DNA of 64,000 nt, from positions 124,001-188,000 of the forward strand of contig NZ_JARVSF010000023.1 in the NCBI RefSeq assembly GCF_030209355.1. The letters run 5' to 3'. This DNA comes from Pseudarthrobacter sp. fls2-241-R2A-127. Lineage in GTDB: Bacteria; Actinomycetota; Actinomycetes; Actinomycetales; Micrococcaceae. Shown here one piece after another: positions 17,368 through 25,942 of this stretch. Below the pieces are notes generated by a model. It made no database searches and was not told the DNA's origin. It saw only the letters and a program-made list of their open reading frames with translations. A program made the position numbers and the translations under genes. Position 1 is the first letter of the stretch. Every line of letters starts with the position of its first letter.

Positions 17368-18397
17368 CCAGCAGCCCCTGCCTACTGAATTCGCCAGGCT
17401 GAAGCTGGACGTCATCCAGAAGCGGACCGACTGGCACAAGGCGCGCCGATCCGGCGGCAAGGTTCCGGCCCTGCTGGCCTGGGTGCAGTGGTTCACTGCC
17501 CGGCTGAACGTCCTGCGGCCAATGCGGGCATTCAGGCATTACGGCCTCCACTACGGGCCGCTGATGAGCGCAGGAATCGGCTTCAACATGTTCTTCTCCA
17601 TCACAGGCCTGCTCGCCACCGGCTTTTCCGTGGCCGGCCTGGTGCTCCGCGGCCAGCCCGCATTGCTGGACACCATCATCAGCAGCGTGGCCAGGAGCGC
17701 CCCGGGCCTGTTGAAGATCAACGGCGGTGACGGCCTGGTGGACCCCAAGGACATGCTGGATCCGGGCGGACTCGGCTGGACCGCCGTGATCAGCGCCGTG
17801 GTCACCGTGGTCACCTCGCTTGGCTGGATCAACGGACTGCGGGACGGACTGCGCGGCGTTATCGAGTTGCCTCCGCTGGTGGTCAATCCCATCCTCCTTA
17901 AGCTGCGTGACGCCGGGACCCTGCTCCTGCTGGGTGTGGCCCTGGTGATCAGTGCGGGAGCATCGCTGGTGTTCGGCACCGCCGCCGGATGGGTGGCCGG
18001 TTTCCTGCACCTCAACGATGCCCTGGCCGGCCCGCTGACCACCTCCGTCAAGATCGTGGTGCCACTGGTCCTTAACTGGGTCACGGCGATAATCATGTTC
18101 CGGTTGGCTGCCGGGTTGAAGCTTTCCCGCCAAGCCCTGCTCGAGGGCACCATCCTCGCCGCCGTAGGCACCACCGTCCTGCAGATCTTCAGCACGGAAC
18201 TGTTGGGCGGTGCCAGCCGCAACCCCATCCTGGCACCGTTCGCCATCATCATCGGCCTGCTCATCTGGTTCAACCTGGTCAGCCAGGCCTACCTCGTGTC
18301 CGCGGGATGGTCAGCGGTGCGCGAGGCCGATCTCGCCTCCGGCAGCAGGCCCCGCAAGACGATCCTTGGTGCCCGCCGCGCCACACCCCAGACCTGA
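17243..18397 (+). CDS. YihY/virulence factor BrkB family membrane protein
   Basis: The product is a 384-residue polytopic membrane protein of the YihY/BrkB (once 'RNase BN') family. Six hydrophobic segments run from about residue 105 to 355, beginning with HYGLHYGPLMSAGIGFNMFFSITGLLATGF. The family block GWINGLRDGLRGV is present. Despite the old name these are not nucleases; their function is unsettled. The N-terminal 60 residues are proline/threonine-rich and lie inside the upstream gene. The start is therefore uncertain: ATG 17243 gives a 125-nt overlap, and TTG 17291 after GGAAGAG is an alternative. Confidence 0.85.
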   Translation: MSMMPTASGSYGKSWILGPKLTTTPAPPSRTPPRTPQRTPADQQPLPTEFARLKLDVIQKRTDWHKARRSGGKVPALLAWVQWFTARLNVLRPMRAFRHYGLHYGPLMSAGIGFNMFFSITGLLATGFSVAGLVLRGQPALLDTIISSVARSAPGLLKINGGDGLVDPKDMLDPGGLGWTAVISAVVTVVTSLGWINGLRDGLRGVIELPPLVVNPILLKLRDAGTLLLLGVALVISAGASLVFGTAAGWVAGFLHLNDALAGPLTTSVKIVVPLVLNWVTAIIMFRLAAGLKLSRQALLEGTILAAVGTTVLQIFSTELLGGASRNPILAPFAIIIGLLIWFNLVSQAYLVSAGWSAVREADLASGSRPRKTILGARRATPQT

Positions 18398-18413
18398 CCC
18401 GGCGAACCGGCTG

Positions 18414-20681
18414 CTAGGGCGACTGCAGCAGTCCTTCCCACCGCACCGTCCAACCGGGCGGGAAACCGGGGGAGCGCCGGTCCGGGCCGTTGTCCCATCC
18501 GGCGGCCATCAATGCGGTGGCGGCGAGGAGCCCGCCGTTGCCGGGGAGGTACAGCGGCAGCGAATCGGTTTGGCGGTTGTGACCGTTGGGCAAGAACGTG
18601 TTTTTGCCCCCATCCTGCAGGAGGGCGTCCACGGCGGCTTCCGGATCACCCAGGCGTGCAGCGGCCATGGCCATGACCGGGTAGTCCCAACCCCAGGTAC
18701 TGTCCCAGTCCCACCCGGCCCGGACATCTGCCAGGGTTGTCCGCATGATGTCTTCGTCAATGAGGTCCGTCCGCGGCAGGACACCCAGTGCACACAGCAT
18801 TGACGGGTGGTCAGTCCTGATGGTGAAAGGTTGCACGTCGATTGCGGCGTAGGCGCCGTCCATCACCCGGGGCGGCACGAGTCCACCGGCGACCTCACGC
18901 CAGCCCGCCTTAGGTTCCAGGCCGAGCCGCTCCTGCCACGCGGAGGCAGTCCGGAGGCCCCACTGCCAGTACGCCAGCTCAAAGGTGGGATTCGTAACGG
19001 AGGCCCGGATGGGGCCGTAGCTTTCCTGCGCCGGAATCAGGGGCGGCCCCAGTTCGAATCCCCGCGCCGTGGGGTGGGCGAAGCTGGCCATGAACGCGGC
19101 CGACTCGAACACGATTTCCGCGAACTCTTCAAGGACCTCCCGGGACGGATTGGCACGGTAGGCGAGCTCCGCCAGGTAGATGGGGTGCGGCTGTTGCCAG
19201 ATCAGGAAGGTGCCGATCGGACTGGGGCTCTCCCGCCCGTCCGGGCCCACCTGCTTGGGCCAGCGGGCGCCGTCGAACCCTTGTGCTCCCGCAGTCCGCC
19301 GCGATGTCTCCAGGACCGTGGCGTACCACCGCAGCGAGGGCAGGAGGAGTTCGGTGCGGCCCCACAGGGCGAAGTGCGCGGCATGCCACCAGTGCATCTC
19401 CAGATGGAACCGTCCGCGCCACGAATTGCAGACAAGTCCTGTTTCCTGGGGCGGTAGGGAACCGGCGCAGTTGACGGCCGTCAGGTACTGGGAGAGGACA
19501 ATGCGGCGCTCAAGCTCCTTGGCCCGCGGGTCCGCCGTCGCATCCAGTTCCAAGGCCCCGCCCGTGGCCCAAAACTTTTCCCAATGGGCAGCCGCAGCAG
19601 CGGCGATGCTGCTGCCAGGGGCGTTGGTTCCCGGGGAGGGGTCGACGCCGGCACAAGCCTTTGCGCTTCCGTCCGGCAGCCCGGCCCCCTGGAAAGCATC
19701 GTCCCCGGCCATCGGGATGCAGTCACCGTCCCCGGCCGGGAGGAAGGCCACTGCCATATCCAGCACAGCGGGGCCCCCGGGGAGTGCGCTGATCCGGATG
19801 CGGTGCCTGCCCGTTTGTTCCACGACGAGCCCGCGGCCGGAGACCACCACCTGGTACCGGGAGTTGTCCAGGACGCGGTGAACGGTCCACGTCGTCCATC
19901 CGGGATGGATCCCTGACGGGACCGCCGCCCCGAGAATCGTGGTGTGGGCCTCCGGGCGGCTCCAGTCCGCGGCGTTGTGCCAGGCCTCGGACCCGTAAGG
20001 GAAATCGACACAGATCACCAGCCCGTCGTGGAGGGCAGGTGATTGCACCTGGAGGCCCAGTTCATCGCGCCCCGGATGGCATGCGGTGATGACGTTGACC
20101 GGCACGCCGCCCAGGGTGAAGGCGCTGTGCACGGTACCGGTCCACAGGTCGAGCGTCTGTCCGGTGCCGGCCAGGTCTGTTTTGCTGATGGCCCGCTCGG
20201 TTGGGCCTCCTGCCTGCATGAACCCGATGCGGGCCAGGTCCAGCCGGTGCGGGTTCGACCGCAGCCACGTCTCGGCAGCCGAGGTGCCGGTCTCGCGGTC
20301 GTTGACGATGTCTCCCACCATGTCGACGTACGGGACCGGTCCGCGGGGGGAATCGTAGGCAACGGTAGAGCCGGCGATTCCGTAGGGTTCGTCCGTGGGG
20401 GTCGAATGCCAGCCCCACTGGGACTGGGTTCCGAGGAGTGTCCCCGGCGGGAGGGCATCATCGCGGGGGCCCACCGGATACTCGGCCGGAAAAGTCTGTA
20501 CGCCGGTGAGGTCCATCGTGAAGGCAAACTCGCCGTTGCCCACGGATACCGGGCTTCGCGGGTCCAGGCTTTGCTGGCTGACATTGTGCCGCCGGACCAG
20601 GGCCTTCCTGTCGATGGGGGCGGTGCTGGCTGACGGCGCATCGGCTGGAACCGGGCGGACGGCTATGCCTTGGCTGTGCAC
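18414..20681 (-). CDS. Large glycoside hydrolase-like protein, six-hairpin fold likely
   Basis: This 755-residue protein has an N-terminal beta-rich half (about 1-330; VSVGNGEFAFTMDLTG opens it, as in GH65/GH95-like enzymes). An aromatic-rich helical C-terminal half follows (about 360-740; CNSWRGRFHLEMHWWHAAHFALWGR, WDWDSTWGWDYPVMAMAAARLG). This layout is that of (alpha/alpha)6 glycosidases. I cannot assign a GH family or identify the catalytic acid with certainty; EMHWW and the WDWD region are candidates. No signal peptide is seen, so it is probably cytosolic. The start GTG at 20681 is preferred because AGGAGG precedes it by 9 nt; a longer frame begins at 20792. It diverges from a sugar-binding lipoprotein, and both are flanked by matching LacI-type palindromes. 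Confidence 0.75.
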   Translation of the reverse strand: MHSQGIAVRPVPADAPSASTAPIDRKALVRRHNVSQQSLDPRSPVSVGNGEFAFTMDLTGVQTFPAEYPVGPRDDALPPGTLLGTQSQWGWHSTPTDEPYGIAGSTVAYDSPRGPVPYVDMVGDIVNDRETGTSAAETWLRSNPHRLDLARIGFMQAGGPTERAISKTDLAGTGQTLDLWTGTVHSAFTLGGVPVNVITACHPGRDELGLQVQSPALHDGLVICVDFPYGSEAWHNAADWSRPEAHTTILGAAVPSGIHPGWTTWTVHRVLDNSRYQVVVSGRGLVVEQTGRHRIRISALPGGPAVLDMAVAFLPAGDGDCIPMAGDDAFQGAGLPDGSAKACAGVDPSPGTNAPGSSIAAAAAAHWEKFWATGGALELDATADPRAKELERRIVLSQYLTAVNCAGSLPPQETGLVCNSWRGRFHLEMHWWHAAHFALWGRTELLLPSLRWYATVLETSRRTAGAQGFDGARWPKQVGPDGRESPSPIGTFLIWQQPHPIYLAELAYRANPSREVLEEFAEIVFESAAFMASFAHPTARGFELGPPLIPAQESYGPIRASVTNPTFELAYWQWGLRTASAWQERLGLEPKAGWREVAGGLVPPRVMDGAYAAIDVQPFTIRTDHPSMLCALGVLPRTDLIDEDIMRTTLADVRAGWDWDSTWGWDYPVMAMAAARLGDPEAAVDALLQDGGKNTFLPNGHNRQTDSLPLYLPGNGGLLAATALMAAGWDNGPDRRSPGFPPGWTVRWEGLLQSP

Positions 20682-20776
20682 GCTGAGCGGCCTCCTGATG
20701 GTGGGTGGATTGAAGCATGGTAGCTGGTGGCAGGTCTTGGCCGGGAAGCTTGCCGGAGGGGAGGGGCATCGCGACA

Positions 20777-20788
20777 GAAACCGTTTTC
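20777..20788. promoter_or_regulatory. LacI-type operator, glycosidase-proximal copy
   Basis: GAAACCGTTTTC is a near-perfect 12-bp palindrome with a central CG, as in LacI/GalR family operators. It lies 96 bp upstream of the glycosidase GTG. A second copy with one different base (GAAACCGCTTTC) is at 20943-20954. No LacI-family gene is in the window. Confidence 0.6.
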
Positions 20789-20908
20789 CCATCCATTATC
20801 CTCAGGCTGCGGCGTGCCACTGTCAACCGTCTTGCTTGCTTCCGGGGTGTCAAAAACTCTCCTATCTGCCAGGAACGGCTGAGTTGAAAATGACGCCATC
20901 GGGGGCTC

Positions 20909-20937
20909 TTGACGTCGCAAGCGGGCCTTTGATACGT
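20909..20937 (+). promoter_or_regulatory. Candidate promoter of the sugar-binding lipoprotein gene
   Basis: TTGACG at 20909-20914 is followed after 16-17 bp by GATACG or ATACGT, giving a plausible -35/-10 pair. The operator-like sequences GTTTC-AC-GAAAC (20936-20947) and GAAACCGCTTTC (20943-20954) start at the -10 and run across the expected transcription start, where a repressor would block initiation. Confidence 0.5.
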
Positions 20938-20942
20938 TTCAC

Positions 20943-20954
20943 GAAACCGCTTTC
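20943..20954. promoter_or_regulatory. LacI-type operator, lipoprotein-proximal copy
   Basis: GAAACCGCTTTC differs by one base from the copy at 20777-20788. It overlaps a second palindrome GTTTC-AC-GAAAC. It lies 23 bp before the ATG of the binding-protein gene, just downstream of the candidate -10. Confidence 0.6.
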
Positions 20955-20977
20955 TTATCTCGGAAGAAGCTTGCCCA

Positions 20978-22279
20978 ATGACGCGAAAAGTTATCCGAAG
21001 CCTTCGTAAATCAACTGCCATCATGACGGCCGTGGCGCTCCTGGGTCTCACCGCCGCCTGCTCCAGCACCCCATCCACTAAGGCCGAGGACGGCCCGGTT
21101 GAAATCCGGTTTTCCTGGTGGGGCAACGCTGGCCGCGCGGACCTGACTACCAAGGCCATCGCCGAATTCGAGAAGGCCAACCCGAACATCAAGGTCAAGC
21201 CGGAGTACGGTGACATCGGCGGATACTTCGACAAGCTCGCCACCCAGGTAGCCGCCACCGATGCTCCCGACGTGATCACCATGGGTGGCGCCTATCCGGC
21301 GGAGTACGCCAACCGGGGTGCCTTGCTGGATTTGTCCACGGTGAAGGGCTCGCTGGATCTGTCCAAGATGGACCAGGGCGCACTGGAAAACGGCCAGGTC
21401 AAGGGCAAGCAATACGGGGTGTCCACCGGTGCCAACGCCCTGGCTATCGTCATCAATCCGGCAGTGTTCGCGGCAGCGGGAGTGCCGCTGCCCGATGACG
21501 GATCCTGGAGCTGGGACGACTTCGCGAAGGTCGCGGCGGACGTCACGGCACACAGTCCCAAGGGAACCTACGGAACCGCAACAGTGCTCACCCACGACTC
21601 CCTGGACGCTTTCGCCCGCCAGCGGGGTGAATCGCTGTACACCCAGGACGGCCAGCTGGGGCTCGGCAAGGAAACGGTCCAGGACTACTTTGATTACTCG
21701 CTGAGGTTGAGCGAGACCGGGGCGGCTCCCAGCGCCTCCGAGTCCGTCGAGAAGCTGAACGTCAGCACCGAGCAAACCCTCATGGGCATGGGCAAAGCGG
21801 GCATGATGCTGACCTGGAGCAACTCTTTGTCCGCCCTCAGCAAGGCGTCCGGCGCAGACCTCAAGCTGCTCAAGCTCCCCGGGGAAAAGCCCACGCCCGG
21901 GATCTGGCTCCAGTCCTCGCAGTTCTACACCATCTCGGCCCGCAGCAAGCATGCGGACGCTGCGGCAAAGCTCATCAGCTTCCTGGTCAACGACCAGTCG
22001 GCGGCCAAAATCATCCAGAGCGACAGGGGCGTTCCCAGCAACGCCGACATGCGCAGCGCCATCCAGGACATGCTGACTCCGCAGGGCAAGCTGGAGGCCG
22101 ACTACATCAACCAGATCGGCAAGATGGACTTCGCCCCTACCTACATCGGACCCACAGGCTCAACCGCCGTCTCCGAGATCACTGCCCGGATCAATACCGA
22201 TGTCTTGTTCAAACGACTGGCGCCGGACAAGGCGGCCGAGCAGTGGATCAGCGAGAGCAAGGCCGCCATCGGCAAGTAG
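20978..22279 (+). CDS. Sugar ABC transporter substrate-binding lipoprotein (orphan)
   Basis: This 433-residue family 1 extracellular solute-binding protein has a positively charged N-terminus, a hydrophobic stretch and the lipobox LTAAC, with the lipidated cysteine at residue 28. The mature part begins with VEIRFSWWGNAGRADLTTKAIAEFEKANPNIKV split over the usual CUT1 oligosaccharide-binding start. It should deliver an oligosaccharide to a MalFG-type permease, but no permease or ATPase gene follows. The next gene is on the other strand, so it must work with a transporter encoded elsewhere. GGAAGAAG precedes the ATG. Its control probably involves the LacI-type palindromes shared with the divergent glycosidase. 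Confidence 0.88.
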   Translation: MTRKVIRSLRKSTAIMTAVALLGLTAACSSTPSTKAEDGPVEIRFSWWGNAGRADLTTKAIAEFEKANPNIKVKPEYGDIGGYFDKLATQVAATDAPDVITMGGAYPAEYANRGALLDLSTVKGSLDLSKMDQGALENGQVKGKQYGVSTGANALAIVINPAVFAAAGVPLPDDGSWSWDDFAKVAADVTAHSPKGTYGTATVLTHDSLDAFARQRGESLYTQDGQLGLGKETVQDYFDYSLRLSETGAAPSASESVEKLNVSTEQTLMGMGKAGMMLTWSNSLSALSKASGADLKLLKLPGEKPTPGIWLQSSQFYTISARSKHADAAAKLISFLVNDQSAAKIIQSDRGVPSNADMRSAIQDMLTPQGKLEADYINQIGKMDFAPTYIGPTGSTAVSEITARINTDVLFKRLAPDKAAEQWISESKAAIGK

Positions 22280-22314
22280 CCGGTCTGCCGGGGCGCCCTG
22301 GGACGTGCTGCGGT

Positions 22315-23079
22315 TCAGGCGTCCAGGTACTGGTCGGCCCAGGCCGCAATGATTCGTGCGGCGCGGGCGGCCTGGCCCTTTCCGGTCAGCAGATGGTCGC
22401 TTCCTTCGAGCGAAACAAAATTGCGGGGGTGGCGGGCGGTCTGGAAGATCGTGCTGGCGTTCTCAATCCCTACCGTGTTGTCCGTGGGGGAGTGCAGCAC
22501 CATCAGCGGCTTGTGCAGCTGCCGGATGCAGTCAGTCAGGTCGGCGTTCTCAAGGTCCTCCACGAAGTGCCGGCGGATCTCCACCCGCTTCCCGCCCAAG
22601 TCCACCTCCGCGCTGCCCTCGCTGAGGATCCTGTCCAGCGCGGTATCAAAAACGTGCGCCACGTGCTTGGGGGAGAAGGGCGCACCGACCGTCGCCACGG
22701 CGTCGAGTTCGGGAATCTCCCGTGCGGCCGCCAACACGGCGGCACCGCCAAAGGAATGCCCCACCAACAGCGAGATCTCCTTTCCTTCCGCACGCATGAA
22801 CTCCGCGGCCTTCACCGTGTCAGCCACCTTGTGGCTGAACGAGCCTGCGGACCATTCGCCGGCGGAGCCGCCCAGGCCAAGGTTGTCGAACCGCAGCATG
22901 CCAATGCCGCTGTCCGCCAGCGCCTTGCACATCCGGGCCGCGGAGGGGCTGTCCTTGCCCAGCGTGAATCCGTGCGAGAACACTCCCCAGCCCTTGACGG
23001 GGCCCTCCGGGACGTCAATGATTCCGGACAGCGTCTCGCCGGTCGAGCCTGTAAAGGTTACTTTTTCGGTGCGGGACAA
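22315..23079 (-). CDS. Alpha/beta hydrolase
   Basis: This 254-residue protein has the nucleophile elbow GHSFGG near residue 143 with the catalytic serine. Its N-terminal strand region is FTGSTGETLSGIIDVPEGP, and a late HLLTGKGQAA segment holds the probable catalytic histidine. The blocks resemble the hydrolase half of bifunctional hydrolase/OsmC proteins, but no OsmC domain follows here. The substrate cannot be read from sequence; esters or peptides are usual. It converges on the sugar-binding-protein gene and is followed upstream by the sdh terminator region. Confidence 0.82.
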   Translation of the reverse strand: MSRTEKVTFTGSTGETLSGIIDVPEGPVKGWGVFSHGFTLGKDSPSAARMCKALADSGIGMLRFDNLGLGGSAGEWSAGSFSHKVADTVKAAEFMRAEGKEISLLVGHSFGGAAVLAAAREIPELDAVATVGAPFSPKHVAHVFDTALDRILSEGSAEVDLGGKRVEIRRHFVEDLENADLTDCIRQLHKPLMVLHSPTDNTVGIENASTIFQTARHPRNFVSLEGSDHLLTGKGQAARAARIIAAWADQYLDA

Positions 23080-23187
23080 GGGGAGCCTTTCTGCGGACGG
23101 ACGGCCTGCTCTATTATCTTTGATCCCTAAAGCCCCGGCTTGGGGATCAAGGATGATGGGGCATCCGGGGTTTTGCGCGGAAACGAA

Positions 23188-23227
23188 CGACGGCGCCCTC
23201 CACCACGTGTGGTGGGTGACGCCGTCG
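23188..23227 (-). terminator. Terminator hairpin after sdhB
   Basis: A long two-part hairpin has an outer stem CGACGGCG/CGCCGTCG and an inner stem CCACCAC-GT-GTGGTGG. It lies 23 nt beyond the sdhB stop. It is also readable from the other side, and so could insulate the alpha/beta hydrolase gene's upstream region. Confidence 0.75.
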
Positions 23228-23250
23228 ACCGTTATGCCTGAGGTGGGTGC

Positions 23251-24033
23251 CTAGATCTTGCGGGCGAGGATGGCCTGCTTGACCTCTGCGATGGCCTGCG
23301 TGACCTGGATGCCGCGGGGGCAGGCCTCAGAGCAGTTGAAGGTGGTGCGGCAGCGCCACACGCCTTCCTTGTCGTTAAGGATCTCCAGGCGCATGTCGCC
23401 GGCGTCATCACGGGAATCGAAGATGAAGCGGTGTGCGTTGACGATCGCGGCGGGGCCGAAGTACTGCCCGTCCGTCCAAAACACCGGGCAGGAGGACGTG
23501 CACGCAGCACACAGGATGCACTTGGTGGTGTCGTCGAAGCGTTCACGGTCCTCGGCGGACTGCAGGCGCTCCCGGGTGGGCTCGTGGCCCTTGTTGATCA
23601 GGAAGGGCATGACTTCGCGGTACGACTGGAAGAACGGTTCCATGTCCACGATCAGGTCCTTCTCCACCGGGAGGCCCTTGATGGGCTCCACCGTGATGGG
23701 CTTGGACGTGTCCAGGTCCTTCAAGAGGGTCTTGCACGCGAGGCGGTTGCGGCCGTTGATGCGCATGGCATCGGAGCCGCACACCCCGTGGGCGCAGGAA
23801 CGACGGAAGGAAAGGGTTCCGTCCGTCTCCCACTTCACCTTGTGCAAGGCGTCCAGGACGCGGTCCGTGCCGTACATGGTGAGGTGGAAGTCATCCCAGG
23901 TGGCTTCCTCCGAAACCTCCGGGTTGTACCGGCGGACCCGCAGGTGGACATCGAACGTGGGGATTTCCCCGCCCCCGCCAACGCCGGCGGGCAGTTCAAC
24001 CTTTGAGGCTGGCTCAGCGATTTCAGCGGTCAT
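23251..24033 (-). CDS. sdhB: Succinate dehydrogenase iron-sulfur subunit
   Basis: This 260-residue subunit carries the three iron-sulfur clusters between the flavin and the quinone. The [2Fe-2S] ligands are in CAHGVCGSDAM with a downstream Cys (NRLACKTLL). The [4Fe-4S] and [3Fe-4S] ligands are in CILCAACTSSCPVFW and CSEACPRGI. Length and order of motifs match the family. It is the last gene of sdhCDAB, starts 1 nt after the sdhA stop, and is followed by a hairpin terminator at 23188-23227. Confidence 0.97.
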   Translation of the reverse strand: MTAEIAEPASKVELPAGVGGGGEIPTFDVHLRVRRYNPEVSEEATWDDFHLTMYGTDRVLDALHKVKWETDGTLSFRRSCAHGVCGSDAMRINGRNRLACKTLLKDLDTSKPITVEPIKGLPVEKDLIVDMEPFFQSYREVMPFLINKGHEPTRERLQSAEDRERFDDTTKCILCAACTSSCPVFWTDGQYFGPAAIVNAHRFIFDSRDDAGDMRLEILNDKEGVWRCRTTFNCSEACPRGIQVTQAIAEVKQAILARKI

Positions 24034-24034
24034 C

Positions 24035-25834
24035 TTAGTACTTCCTCACCATCGGCTCGTAGCGGGTAAAGACGACCGGCTTGGTGGCGAGGCGGATGCC
24101 GGCGATTGATTCCGCCGATCCGTCGGCCGGCGCATGGTCATCCTTATACGCCATGGAGTGCTTCATGAATTTCTCGTCGTCACGCTCGGGGAAGTCCTCG
24201 CGGAAGTGCCCGCCGCGGGATTCCTCGCGGTGCAGGGCAGCCACGGTCATGACCTTGGCCAGTTCCAGCAGGAAGCCAAGCTCAACGGCCTCGAGCAGGT
24301 CCAGGTTGAAGCGCTTGCCTTTGTCCTGGACGTTGATGCGCTTGTACCGCTCCTCGAAGGAGGCGATGTCGCGCAGGACCTGGTTCAGGGTGTCGGCCGT
24401 GCGGAACACCTGCATGTTGGCGTCCATGGTGTCCTGCAGTTCCTTGCGGATCTGGGCCACCTTTTCGTCGCCGGTGCCGTTGCGGGCAATGTCCAGCAGT
24501 TCCGTGGTGTAAGCCAGCGGGTTCTCCGGCAGTTCCACGAAATCGGCGGTCTTGGCGTACTCTGCAGCCGCAACGCCGGCACGCTTGCCGAACACGTTGA
24601 TGTCCAGCAGGGAGTTGGTGCCCAGGCGGTTGGAACCGTGAACGGACACGCAGGCAACCTCACCGGCGGCGTACAGGCCCGGGATCACGGTGTCGTTGTC
24701 CTGCAGGACCTCGGTGGTGATGTTGGTGGGGATGCCGCCCATGGCGTAGTGGGCGGTGGGGAACACCGGCACCGGCTCCGTGTACGGTTCCACGCCCAGG
24801 TAGGTGCGGGCGAACTCGGTGATGTCCGGGAGCTTGGCGTCGATGTGTGCCGGTTCCAGGTGGGTCAGGTCCAGGAGGACGTAGTCCTTGTTCGGACCGC
24901 AGCCGCGCCCTTCACGGACTTCGTTGGCCATGGAGCGGGCCACGATGTCACGGGGTGCCAGGTCCTTGATGGTGGGGGCGTAGCGCTCCATGAAGCGCTC
25001 ACCCTCGGAGTTGCGGAGGATGGCGCCTTCACCGCGGGCAGCTTCCGAGAGCAGGATGCCCAGGCCGGCAAGGCCGGTCGGGTGGAACTGGAAGAATTCC
25101 ATGTCCTCCAGCGGGATGCCGCGTCGGAACGCGATGCCCATGCCGTCGCCCGTGAGGGTGTGTGCGTTCGAGGTGGTCTTGAAGACCTTGCCGGCGCCGC
25201 CGGATGCGAACACCACGGACTTTGCCTGGAAGACGTGCAGTTCGCCGGAGGCGAGGTCGTAGGAGACGACGCCGGCCACGCGCTTCTGCTTGAAGGGTGT
25301 GCCGTCTTCGCGGACAGCATCCTCTTCCACCGTCAGCAGGTCCAGGACGTAGTACTCGTTGTAGAACTCAACGTTGTGCTTGACGCAGTTTTGGTACAGG
25401 GTCTGCAGGATCATGTGGCCGGTGCGGTCTGCGGCGTAGCAGGCACGGCGGACAGGAGCCTTGCCGTGGTCGCGGGTGTGGCCACCGAAGCGGCGCTGGT
25501 CGATGCGTCCCTCGGGCGTGCGGTTGAAGGGCAGGCCCATCTTCTCGAGGTCCAGCACGGCGTCGATGGCTTCTTTGGCCATGACCTCGGCAGCGTCCTG
25601 GTCAACCAGGTAGTCGCCGCCCTTGACGGTGTCGAACGTGTGCCATTCCCAGTTGTCTTCCTCGACATTGGCAAGGGCTGCACACATGCCACCCTGGGCC
25701 GCACCCGTGTGCGAGCGGGTGGGGTAGAGCTTGGTCAGTACTGCTGTGCGCGCGCGCTGACCGGACTCGATCGCGGCGCGCATGCCAGCGCCACCGGCAC
25801 CGACGATGACGACGTCGTACTTATGGACCTGCAT
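24035..25834 (-). CDS. sdhA: Succinate dehydrogenase flavoprotein subunit
   Basis: This 599-residue FAD subunit oxidises succinate to fumarate. It has the dinucleotide-binding GAGGAGM, the covalent flavin histidine block RSHTGAAQGG, the active-site segment FHPTGLAGLGIL, and HGSNRLGTNSLLD near the C-terminal FAD region. The start ATG at 25834 (MQVHKYDVVIVGAGG) is preferred over a frame beginning seven codons earlier. It is separated from sdhD by 108 bp that contain a perfect hairpin (25903-25926), unusual spacing for an sdh operon. Confidence 0.97.
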   Translation of the reverse strand: MQVHKYDVVIVGAGGAGMRAAIESGQRARTAVLTKLYPTRSHTGAAQGGMCAALANVEEDNWEWHTFDTVKGGDYLVDQDAAEVMAKEAIDAVLDLEKMGLPFNRTPEGRIDQRRFGGHTRDHGKAPVRRACYAADRTGHMILQTLYQNCVKHNVEFYNEYYVLDLLTVEEDAVREDGTPFKQKRVAGVVSYDLASGELHVFQAKSVVFASGGAGKVFKTTSNAHTLTGDGMGIAFRRGIPLEDMEFFQFHPTGLAGLGILLSEAARGEGAILRNSEGERFMERYAPTIKDLAPRDIVARSMANEVREGRGCGPNKDYVLLDLTHLEPAHIDAKLPDITEFARTYLGVEPYTEPVPVFPTAHYAMGGIPTNITTEVLQDNDTVIPGLYAAGEVACVSVHGSNRLGTNSLLDINVFGKRAGVAAAEYAKTADFVELPENPLAYTTELLDIARNGTGDEKVAQIRKELQDTMDANMQVFRTADTLNQVLRDIASFEERYKRINVQDKGKRFNLDLLEAVELGFLLELAKVMTVAALHREESRGGHFREDFPERDDEKFMKHSMAYKDDHAPADGSAESIAGIRLATKPVVFTRYEPMVRKY

Positions 25835-25902
25835 ACCAGACGCTCTTTCTCTCAAAATTCGCTATCAAACAACGGGGCGGCTTCGCCTGCTCCGCAAAAC
25901 AA

Positions 25903-25926
25903 GGCCCGCGGGTAAGCCCGCGGGCC
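25903..25926 (-). other. Perfect hairpin inside the sdh operon (sdhD-sdhA gap)
   Basis: Arms GGCCCGCGGG and CCCGCGGGCC pair perfectly (10 bp) over a 4-nt loop, in the gap between the sdhD stop (25943) and the sdhA start (25834). No U-tract is seen in the coding direction, so an attenuator, RNA-processing site or mRNA stabiliser is as likely as a terminator. Confidence 0.6.
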
Positions 25927-25942
25927 CGGGGTTGTGCCTGAA

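Noticed and set aside
20682..20792. Longer N-terminus for the glycosidase-like protein, from an ATG at 20792
   Set aside because: The GTG at 20681 has AGGAGG at good spacing; the longer version would place the ribosome-binding site and an operator region inside coding sequence.
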